This document shows positions 7,253 to 13,843 of a stretch of DNA of 38,897 bases, in pieces; the first letter of the stretch is position 1; every line of letters begins with the position of its first letter. The DNA is from Kiloniellales bacterium (lineage in GTDB: Bacteria > Pseudomonadota > Alphaproteobacteria > Kiloniellales > JAKSDN01). The notes below the pieces were generated by a model that made no database searches, was not told the origin of the DNA, and saw only the letters and a list, made by a program, of their open reading frames with translations. Location: the NCBI GenBank assembly GCA_028280455.1, contig JANQLT010000010.1:1-38897 (forward strand), read 5' to 3'. The position numbers and the translations under genes are program-made.

Positions 7253-8359
7253 TTACTGCCCCGTCTTGATCTTGCTCCAGGCGCGGGTGCGATAGCGCTG
7301 ACCCTTCTGCGACAGGGTCTTGGTCGTCCACATGCGGGCCATGACCTCCTCGTCGGCGTAGACCGCGGGGTCGTTGAGGATCTCCTCGTCGACGAACTCG
7401 GCGGCCGCCTTGTTGGCGTTGGCGTACCAGGTGTAGTTCGTCGCCGCCGCGATCACCTCGGGCCGCAGCATGTAGTTGAGCCAGGTGTGGGCGTTCTCCG
7501 GGTGCGGCGCGTCGGCCGGAATCAGCCAGACGTCGAACCAGACGCCGACGCCCGTCTCCGGGACGTGGTAGGTGAGGTTGACGTCGACCCCGGCTTCCTC
7601 GGCGCGGCCGGCGGCGACGGCGTAGTCGCCGGACCAGGTCACGGCCATGCAGAGCTCGCTGTTCGGCAGCGCATTGAGGTAGTTCGAGGAATCGAAGACC
7701 TTGATGTGCTCGCGGATCGGCCGGAAGGCCTCGACCACCTTGTCGAAGTCCTTACGGCTCTCGGTGTTCGGATCGAGGCCGAGATAGCCGAGCGTCATGG
7801 GGATGACGTCGACCGGGGACTCGAGAATGCTGACGCCGCAGTCGGCCAGCTTGGAAATGTACTCCTCCTTGAAGATCATATCGAGCGAGTGCAGGGGCGC
7901 GTTCGGGATGCGCTCGTTGACCATGTCGAGGTTGTAGGTGACGCCGACCGTGCCCCACATGTAGGGCACGCTGTACTTGTTGCCGGGATCCCAGTTCTCG
8001 ATGATCTTGAGGATCTCGGGATCGAGATTGCCGTAGTTGGTGAGCTTGCTGCGGTCGATCGGCGCGAAGATGCCGGCCTCGACCAGCTTGGGCATGAAGG
8101 AGCCGGCGTGGATCAGCACGTCGTAGCCGGAGCTGCCGGCGAGCAGCTTGGCGTCGACCGTCTCCGAGGCATCGTAGGTGTCGTAGACGACCTTGATGCC
8201 GGTCTCTTTCTCGAAGTCCTCGATGGTCGTCTCGCCGATGTAGTCCACCCAGTTGTATATGTGGACCACCTTGTCCTCGGCGCTCCCGGCCGGCGCGGCC
8301 AAGACCATGGCCAAGGCACCGCCGAGCAGGGCTCCCGAGAGCCTCATCCTTAACGTCAT
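7253..8359 (-). CDS. potF: Putrescine-type periplasmic binding protein PotF
   Basis: A 368-residue extracytoplasmic solute-binding protein with a signal peptide (hydrophobic ALLGGALAMVLAAPAGSA, cleavage near residue 27). The mature start VVHIYNWVDYI and the segments GVSILESPVDV, VTWSGDYA, WFDVWLIPADA and WYANANKAA match PotF closely. By recalled alignment with E. coli PotF, the Trp and Asp of the W-x-G-D motif, the Asp of FDV and the Tyr of YANANKA are kept. The Ser of NWSDY is Val here and one acidic pocket residue is Asp rather than Glu. A changed or broader ligand is therefore possible. ATG 8359 has a GGGAGG site 9 nt upstream. It lies 130 nt downstream of the TetR gene on the same strand. 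Confidence 0.93.
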   Translation of the reverse strand: MTLRMRLSGALLGGALAMVLAAPAGSAEDKVVHIYNWVDYIGETTIEDFEKETGIKVVYDTYDASETVDAKLLAGSSGYDVLIHAGSFMPKLVEAGIFAPIDRSKLTNYGNLDPEILKIIENWDPGNKYSVPYMWGTVGVTYNLDMVNERIPNAPLHSLDMIFKEEYISKLADCGVSILESPVDVIPMTLGYLGLDPNTESRKDFDKVVEAFRPIREHIKVFDSSNYLNALPNSELCMAVTWSGDYAVAAGRAEEAGVDVNLTYHVPETGVGVWFDVWLIPADAPHPENAHTWLNYMLRPEVIAAATNYTWYANANKAAAEFVDEEILNDPAVYADEEVMARMWTTKTLSQKGQRYRTRAWSKIKTGQ

Positions 8360-8372
8360 CCCTTGTTACCTC

Positions 8373-8402
8373 CCGTTTTCAGGCCGTTTTCAGGCCGTTT
8401 TC
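8373..8402 (-). repeat. Three 11-bp tandem repeats upstream of potF
   Basis: On the plus strand CCGTTTTCAGG occurs twice in tandem, followed by a partial third copy (CCGTTTTC). The 11-bp period is close to one helical turn. The array ends at the potF ribosome-binding region, so it could be a phased protein-binding site or a leader feature. It could also be simple slippage duplication. Confidence 0.5.
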
Positions 8403-8438
8403 GACCCAGGCTTTGCGATATCCCTAGTCCCCATGTTG

Positions 8439-8472
8439 TCACGGACCGGTCACGAATCCCAGCGGTCCGTGA
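8439..8472 (-). terminator. Hairpin downstream of the TetR gene
   Basis: A perfect 10-bp stem (TCACGGACCG with CGGTCCGTGA) encloses a 14-nt loop, 17 nt past the TetR stop codon. No T-tract follows on the minus strand. Partial termination or message processing between the regulator and potF is plausible; full termination is not shown. Confidence 0.35.
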
Positions 8473-8489
8473 TCAATTCGGAGCTGGCG

Positions 8490-9212
8490 TTAACCATGCC
8501 TCCCTGGTGTCTCGGGCCCCGGACTCCGCCGCCGGGCGCTCTTGCGCCAGAGGCGGTCCGCCCAGTCCTCGATGGCCTCGGCGGCCTGCGGGAACTGCGA
8601 GGCGACCTGCAGGAACATCAGGCGCAGGCTGTCGCGCCGGGTGATGCCGTCGTGGTCCATCAGCAGGCGCTGCCAGAAGCCGTCCGACAGGCCGTCGATC
8701 ACCGCCGCGCGGTCCGCGGCCGTGTCCGTCGGCTGGCCGAAGGCCGCGAGGGCACGCGCGCACTCGCGGCGCATGATCTCGGCGCGCTCGTCGTCGCGCT
8801 CGCCGCAGATCTGCATGTAGGTCGGGCGGGACTTGGCCTCGGCCCAGAAGGCCAGCCAGACGGCGACTTTCTTGCGGCTGCAGAGATGCGGCGCGAAGTC
8901 GGCGGCGACCAGGGCGCAGATCCGCGCGACAGGCTCGTCGGGCGCCGCGGCGAGGGCGCCCTGCCAGGTCTCGCGGTACTCGTCGGAGAGGTGGCGCAGG
9001 GTCTCGACGAGGAGCGCGTCCTTGGTCTTGAAGTGGAAGATCAGGCTGGCCTGGGAGATCCCGGCCAGCTTGGCGACCCGGGCGAGGGTGGTCTCGGCGA
9101 AGCCGTGCTTGCTGATCGACTCGATCGTCGCCTCGAGGATCTGGCGCCGGCGGATGACCCGGGGCGCCTTGCGCCGGCGCGGCGCCTCCGCCTCTGTCGT
9201 GATCGAAGCCAT
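8490..9212 (-). CDS. BetI-like TetR-family transcriptional repressor
   Basis: A 240-residue TetR-family regulator. The N-terminal helix-turn-helix (about residues 22-68: RRQILEATIESISKHGFAET, then LARVAKLAGISQASLIFHFK) is typical. The whole protein, including the C-terminal ligand domain with AVWLAFWAEAKSRP, resembles BetI, the choline-responsive repressor of betaine genes. ATG 9212 was chosen because the domain begins soon after; a longer in-frame start would run into the promoter region. It heads the minus-strand run ending in potFGHI and is divergent from the Rieske oxygenase gene, with a probable operator in between. The inducer is probably a choline- or betaine-like amine, by family. Confidence 0.88.
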   Translation of the reverse strand: MASITTEAEAPRRRKAPRVIRRRQILEATIESISKHGFAETTLARVAKLAGISQASLIFHFKTKDALLVETLRHLSDEYRETWQGALAAAPDEPVARICALVAADFAPHLCSRKKVAVWLAFWAEAKSRPTYMQICGERDDERAEIMRRECARALAAFGQPTDTAADRAAVIDGLSDGFWQRLLMDHDGITRRDSLRLMFLQVASQFPQAAEAIEDWADRLWRKSARRRSPGPETPGRHG

Positions 9213-9265
9213 CTCACATAAATCGCCCTTTAGCTCCTGTAATTTATGAGTTATGAAACATATTC

Positions 9266-9283
9266 TGACTGAGTGTTCAATCA
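9266..9283. promoter_or_regulatory. Probable TetR/BetI-type operator
   Basis: TGACTGA-gtgt-TCAATCA is an inverted repeat with 6 of 7 arm positions matching. It lies in an AT-rich stretch 54 bp from the regulator start and 99 bp from the oxygenase start. BetI-type operators as I recall them contain TTCAATCA/TGATTGAA-like half-sites. The position lets one repressor control both divergent transcripts. The role is inferred. Confidence 0.55.
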
Positions 9284-9382
9284 AAATCTGGACAAAAGGG
9301 CCTATCTCTGGCACAGTCTTCGGCGTGCGGCCATCGCCGCGACGCGACAACCAGAGATCAGAGCAAGGGAAAGAGAGCGGTC

Positions 9383-10627
9383 ATGCAGGGCGTAATTGCG
9401 AGCAGCGAGGTCACGCGGGAAGCCTTGGACGTGAGCCTGCCGAAAGGCGAGAGGCGGCGCCCGCTCGAGCAGCGCGGCGGCCTGCCGCCCTGGGCCTACG
9501 ACAACGCCGAGCTGACCGCGCTGGAGAAGGAGCTGGTGTTCCGGCGCAACTGGCTGTTGGTCGGCCATGTCGGCCAGATCCCGAAGGTCGGCGACTACAT
9601 GACCCTCGACGTGGCCGACGAGCGCGCTCTGGTGGTGCGCGGCGAGGACGGCGCGGTGCGCGCCTTCCACAACCTCTGCCGGCACCGCGGCTCGCGGGTC
9701 GTGGCCGAGCCCAAAGGCAACTGCGGGCGGGTCATCACCTGCCCCTTCCACGGCTGGTGCTACGAGCTGAGCGGCCGCCTGCGCGGCGTGCCGCGGCCCA
9801 AGACCTTCCCCAAGCTGGACCGCGACCAGTACGGCCTCAAGCCGCTCGACTGCGAGATCTGGCACGGCTTCGTCTTCGTCCGCTTCAAGGGCAGCGGGCC
9901 CTCAATGGCCGAGATCCTGGCGCCGGTCGAGGCCGACTTCGCCGCCCGGCCCATGGCCGATCTGCGCACCTACGACGAGGCCTGGTCCTACGAGTTCGAG
10001 CTCGACTGGAAGGCGGCGCTCGACGTCGACAACGAGGGCTACCACGTGCCCGTGGCGCACCCGAGCCTGCAGGACCTCTACGGCCACAGCTATCGGGACA
10101 ACATCCTGTCCGACAAGCTGAACCTCTCGATCGGCGATTTCGGCGACAAGCCGGCGAGCCTCTGGAGCGTGCGCCACTACATGAAGGCGCTGCCGGAGAT
10201 GTCGGAGCTGCCGGCCGACCAGCGGCGGTCCTGGCGCTACTACGGCATCTTCCCGAACCTGGTGATCACCCTGTTCCCGGACATGGTCGACTTCTACCAG
10301 TTCTTCCCCATCGACTCGCGGCGCTCGGTGATGCGCGGCGGCTACCTGGCGCTGCCCGATTCCCGGCGCGAGATCCGGCTCAGCCGCTACCTGCTGCAGC
10401 GCATCAACCGCATGACCGGCGACGAGGACATCCAGCTCATCAAGTGGGCCTGGGAGGGTTACCGCTCCAGCGCCTTCGAGGACATCATGCTGTCCGACGA
10501 CGAGCAGGTCGTGCGCGCCTACCACGACCGCCTGCGCGACGTCCTGCCGGTGCTCAACCTGCGCGAGGCCCCGGCGCCCGGCACCATCGCCGAGACGAAC
10601 CGCCGGCTCAGCGGCGCGGCGGTGTGA
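9383..10627 (+). CDS. Rieske non-heme iron oxygenase, quaternary-amine type
   Basis: A 414-residue oxygenase alpha subunit. The N-terminal Rieske [2Fe-2S] domain has Cys99-x-His101 and Cys120-x2-His123 (NLCRHRG, CPFHGW). The C-terminal catalytic domain carries the iron facial triad start in DVDNEGYHVPVAHP, with His221 and His226. The bridging residue three before His221 is Glu218, where aromatic-ring dioxygenases have Asp. Glu there is a feature I associate with oxygenases that demethylate or cleave quaternary amines (CntA carnitine, GbcA glycine betaine, and possibly stachydrine enzymes). The length fits these enzymes. No reductase partner is adjacent. The downstream flavoprotein gene supports N-demethylation of a betaine. 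Confidence 0.85.
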   Translation: MQGVIASSEVTREALDVSLPKGERRRPLEQRGGLPPWAYDNAELTALEKELVFRRNWLLVGHVGQIPKVGDYMTLDVADERALVVRGEDGAVRAFHNLCRHRGSRVVAEPKGNCGRVITCPFHGWCYELSGRLRGVPRPKTFPKLDRDQYGLKPLDCEIWHGFVFVRFKGSGPSMAEILAPVEADFAARPMADLRTYDEAWSYEFELDWKAALDVDNEGYHVPVAHPSLQDLYGHSYRDNILSDKLNLSIGDFGDKPASLWSVRHYMKALPEMSELPADQRRSWRYYGIFPNLVITLFPDMVDFYQFFPIDSRRSVMRGGYLALPDSRREIRLSRYLLQRINRMTGDEDIQLIKWAWEGYRSSAFEDIMLSDDEQVVRAYHDRLRDVLPVLNLREAPAPGTIAETNRRLSGAAV

Positions 10628-10658
10628 TGCAGCCGCGGACGATTGGCGCAGGCCCGCC

Positions 10659-10767
10659 TCATGCTTCGTCAGGCTCAGCATGAGGGGTTTGCGCGGCGGC
10701 TCGGACGAAGGACTGCCGACTTCATGCTGAGCTAACGAGTCCTCATCCTGAGCCTGACGAAGGATGA
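10659..10767. repeat. Inverted pair of short palindromic repeats
   Basis: Two 25-nt palindrome-like units at 10659-10683 and 10743-10767 share the GCTCAGCATGA/TCATCCTGAGCCTGACGA type of sequence in opposite orientation. A degenerate copy lies between them. Similar TCATCCTGAGCCTGACGAAGG-type units are common dispersed intergenic repeats in proteobacteria. The right unit contains an in-frame ATG with a fortuitous GAAGG before it, which bears on the start of the next gene. Confidence 0.7.
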
Positions 10768-10808
10768 CTTGTGAGAGCCCGGACTCGGCCGCCGACACGA
10801 CCAACAAC

Positions 10809-12863
10809 ATGACAGCCTCCCGCTACGCCATCCTCTTCGAGCCCTTGCGCATCGGTCCGGTGACCACGCGCAACCGCTTCTATCAGGTGCCCCATTGCAG
10901 CGGCATGGGACACCGGCGGCCGCAGATGCTGGCGGCCATGCGTGGCCTCAAGGCCGAAGGCGGCTGGGGCGTGGTCTGCACCGAGTACTGCTCGATCGGC
11001 GCCGACTCCGACGACGGCCACTATCCCCACGCCCGGCTCTGGGACGAGGAGGACCTCAAGGCCCAGGCCCTGGTCGCCGAGGCGATCCACGCCCACGGCG
11101 CGCTGGCCGGCGTCGAGCTCTGGCACGGCGGCAGCACCGTCTCCAACCTCTCGACGCGGCTGCCGACGCTCGGCGTCCGCAGCCTGCCGGCGACCCACTC
11201 GACCCTCGATCCGATCCAGAGCCGGCCGATGGACCTGGCCGACATCCGCGACCTGCGCCGGCGCCACCGGGCGGCGGCCGAGCGCGCGCTGCAGGCCGGC
11301 TTCGACATCGTCTACGTCTACGCCAACCACGGCTATCTGCTGCACGAGTTCCTCTCGCCGCGGCGCAACGACCGCAGCGATCACTACGGCGGCGCGCTGG
11401 AGAACCGCGCGCGCCTGGTCCGCGAGATCCTCGAGGACACCCGCGAGGCGGTCGAGGGCAAGGCGGCGCTGGCCTGCCGCTTCTCGCTGGCGGCGGAGGA
11501 GGGCGGCGACTATCTCGAGACCGAGGAGTCGCGGGACCTCTTCGGCCTGCTGGCCGAGCTGCCGGATCTCTGGGACATCACCATCGACGGCTACACGACC
11601 GAGATGGGCAGCTCGCGCTACGTCAAGGAGGCGGCGCAGGAGGACATCGTCAAGCAGGCCAAGGCCATGACCAGCAAGCCGGTGGTCGGCGTCGGCCGCT
11701 TCACCTCGCCCGACACCATGGTCGCCCAGATCAAGCGCGGCGCCCTCGACCTGATCGGCGCGGCGCGGCCCTCGATCGCCGATCCCTTCCTGCCGAACAA
11801 GATCGCCGAGGGCCGGCCGGACGAGATCCGCGAGTGCATCGGCTGCAACCTCTGCTACGCGCACAACTCGCTGGGCGTGCCGATCCGCTGCACCCAGAAC
11901 CCGACCATGGGCGAGGAGTGGCGGCGCGATTGGCACCCCGAGCGCATCCCCGCGCGCCACGCCGAGGCGCGCGTGCTGGTCGTCGGCGGCGGCCCGGCCG
12001 GGCTCGAGGCCGCGCGGGCGCTCGGCCAGCGCGGCTACGGCGTGACGTTGGCCGAGGCCGGCGAGGAGCTGGGCGGGCGCGTGACGCGCGAGAGCCGGCT
12101 GCCGGGCCTGGCCGAGTGGAGCCGGGTGCGCGACTGGCGCCTCGGCCGGCTCGCCGAGATGGCCGGCGTCGAGACCTACCTGGCGAGCCGGCTCGACAAG
12201 GCGCAGGTGCTGGAGCTCGGCGCCGAGCACGTGATCCTCGCCACCGGCGCCCGCTGGGCCAAGGACGGCGTCGGCCGCTGGCTCGCCGAGCCCTTCGAGG
12301 GCTGGCAGCGCGACGCGGTGCTGACGCCGGACGACCTGATGGACGGCCAGCGGCCGGAGGGGCCCGTGCTGATCTACGACGACGACCACTACTACATGGG
12401 CGCCTGCGTCGCGCTGCTGCTGCGCACGGCGGGCCAGGCGGTGACGCTGGTCACGCCGCAGGGCGCGGTCGGCCACTGGACCACCTACACGGAAGAGCTG
12501 AGCCGCACCAACGCGCGCCTGATCGAGGAGGGCGTCGAGCTGATCACCAACCACGGCCTGGTCGGCTTCGACGGCGAGAGCGCCCGGCTGGCCTGCAGCT
12601 TCACCGGCCGCGAGCGCGCGCAGCCGGCCGCGGCGGTGGTGCCCGTCACCCGGCGCATCCCGGAGGACGCGCTCTACGCCGAGTTGCGTGACGACAGCGA
12701 GGGCCTGGCCGCCGCGGGCATCCGCAGCCTGCAGAAGATCGGCGACGGCAACGCCCCCTCGACCATCGCCGCCGCCGTCTACGCCGGCCACAAGGCGGCA
12801 CGGGAACTGGGCGCCAACATCGCCGCCTTCGACGCACGGCGGGAACGGGCGGTGCTCGAGTAA
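10809..12863 (+). CDS. Trimethylamine dehydrogenase-family flavoprotein (DgcA-like)
   Basis: A 684-residue three-domain protein: an FMN TIM barrel (1 to about 330), a [4Fe-4S] loop (CIGCNLCYAHNSLGVPIRC), and a C-terminal FAD/ADP-binding Rossmann region (LVVGGGPAGLEAARALG). It matches trimethylamine/dimethylamine dehydrogenases throughout. Cys30 in RFYQVPHC aligns with the Cys that links FMN covalently, and Tyr60 in TEYCSI aligns with a substrate-bowl residue. The Trp four residues after the third cluster Cys in TMADH is Asn here, so the substrate probably differs. Dimethylglycine or a betaine demethylation product is an option, as with DgcA beside GbcA. ATG 10809 gives a family-like N-terminus. 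ATG 10764 is possible but lies in a repeat. Confidence 0.87.
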   Translation: MTASRYAILFEPLRIGPVTTRNRFYQVPHCSGMGHRRPQMLAAMRGLKAEGGWGVVCTEYCSIGADSDDGHYPHARLWDEEDLKAQALVAEAIHAHGALAGVELWHGGSTVSNLSTRLPTLGVRSLPATHSTLDPIQSRPMDLADIRDLRRRHRAAAERALQAGFDIVYVYANHGYLLHEFLSPRRNDRSDHYGGALENRARLVREILEDTREAVEGKAALACRFSLAAEEGGDYLETEESRDLFGLLAELPDLWDITIDGYTTEMGSSRYVKEAAQEDIVKQAKAMTSKPVVGVGRFTSPDTMVAQIKRGALDLIGAARPSIADPFLPNKIAEGRPDEIRECIGCNLCYAHNSLGVPIRCTQNPTMGEEWRRDWHPERIPARHAEARVLVVGGGPAGLEAARALGQRGYGVTLAEAGEELGGRVTRESRLPGLAEWSRVRDWRLGRLAEMAGVETYLASRLDKAQVLELGAEHVILATGARWAKDGVGRWLAEPFEGWQRDAVLTPDDLMDGQRPEGPVLIYDDDHYYMGACVALLLRTAGQAVTLVTPQGAVGHWTTYTEELSRTNARLIEEGVELITNHGLVGFDGESARLACSFTGRERAQPAAAVVPVTRRIPEDALYAELRDDSEGLAAAGIRSLQKIGDGNAPSTIAAAVYAGHKAARELGANIAAFDARRERAVLE

Positions 12864-13025
12864 GTTTAGCAAACCGCGATGGCACGGACCTGATGCGCAC
12901 ACGGCATTGCGCGCTGCGCGATGCTACTATGGCTGGCTAGAAGGTGCTGCGGCCTACTTGGCTAGTCTCTCTCACTTTGTCGTGTATCATTGCAAACTAG
13001 GCTAGCAGGCTGACATCTAAAGTGT

Positions 13026-13730
13026 ATGCATATGACGACGCGCCCATACGAACTGCGAAATCCGAACATCTTCCAGAGTGACCTCGAGTTGGGAACCACA
13101 GGACGGACAAACTCTGTCTCGGTCAGGTGCCCACATTGTCGGCATATTGGCTCTTTCTCGAGTATCCTCAAAGCTGCGGCTGTCCTCCATAAAAAAGCAA
13201 CAGACGGCCCTCACCATGAGTACTTTGGCTCGGTACGAGCTTGCCCGAACCTCGAGTGTCGAGGTTTGGTGATGGTCATAGAAGACCATTCTGGCGTTCT
13301 CACTGTTGTACCTCCAGAACTACTCGACTTTGATTCAGATGGCCTGCCTGCTCGTTGTGACGCGACGCTGAGGGAAGCTGTGGCCTGTCACGGTGCGGGT
13401 GCTCATCGCGCGGCCGCAATGATGGTGCGGCGGCTGCTAGAAGAGTTGTGCGAGGAGAACAGTGCCAGCGGTCAGACGCTTCACTCGCGGCTCAAAGAGT
13501 TGCGCAAGCAAGTTGTCTTACCAGAAGCACTGTTCGTTGCAATGGATGAACTGAAGTTACTTGGCAATGACGCTGCACATGTCGAAGCACGAGAGTACGA
13601 CGAGATCGGAAGGGAAGAGGCTGCGGACGCAATTGAGCTTGCCAAGGAGATCCTGAAGGCTCTGTATCAGCTAAAGGGACTAGTCGGACGCCTCCAAGCG
13701 AGAAAGAGCAAGCCCGCAGCCACTCCCTAG
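13026..13730 (+). CDS. DUF4145 domain protein, low-GC
   Basis: A 234-residue protein. The N-terminus has a possible zinc site (CPHC near residue 35, and CPNLEC near 73). The C-terminal half (about 110-220: REAVACHGAGAHRAAAMMVR through LGNDAAHVEA) is a DUF4145 helical domain, as found alone or fused to nucleases and other defence proteins. Function is unknown. Base composition departs from the neighbours: I count 28 G/C in the 60 bases 13141-13200, against a strongly GC-rich window. Codons such as AAA, CTA and TTA are frequent. This points to recent transfer. ATG 13026 has no clear ribosome site, and ATG 13032 in the same frame is an alternative. Confidence 0.75.
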   Translation: MHMTTRPYELRNPNIFQSDLELGTTGRTNSVSVRCPHCRHIGSFSSILKAAAVLHKKATDGPHHEYFGSVRACPNLECRGLVMVIEDHSGVLTVVPPELLDFDSDGLPARCDATLREAVACHGAGAHRAAAMMVRRLLEELCEENSASGQTLHSRLKELRKQVVLPEALFVAMDELKLLGNDAAHVEAREYDEIGREEAADAIELAKEILKALYQLKGLVGRLQARKSKPAATP

Positions 13731-13778
13731 GCTGATCAATCAGTCTTTTCGATTGGTCCTCCAACAATTGGCACGGCC

Positions 13779-13814
13779 AGGTCAGATCGGCAGCCGTCGC
13801 TCCCGATCTGACCT
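13779..13814. terminator. Hairpin between convergent genes
   Basis: A perfect 12-bp stem (AGGTCAGATCGG with CCGATCTGACCT) encloses a 12-nt loop. It lies between the convergent DUF4145 and RTX-peroxidase genes and is followed by GCTTTC on the plus strand. It is probably a bidirectional transcription terminator, though it lacks a long T-tract. Confidence 0.65.
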
Positions 13815-13843
13815 GCTTTCCCGGATTGGCAAAGCTAGTAGCG

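Noticed and set aside
8542..9249. Plus-strand frames across the TetR gene
   Set aside because: They oppose a clear TetR helix-turn-helix protein and have no ribosome site or recognisable domain.
10764..10808. Upstream start for the TMADH-family protein
   Set aside because: The ATG and its apparent ribosome site lie inside a dispersed palindromic repeat, and the extra 15 residues are not family-like. It is kept only as an alternative.
10743..12902. A very long open frame antisense to the TMADH-family gene, and similar long antisense frames throughout
   Set aside because: GC-rich coding DNA leaves antisense frames open. The translations are Arg/Gly/Ala-rich with no family features, while the plus-strand protein has full domain matches.
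13026..13730. A defence-system gene
   Set aside because: DUF4145 alone, without a nuclease, methylase or other defence neighbour, does not support a specific defence function.
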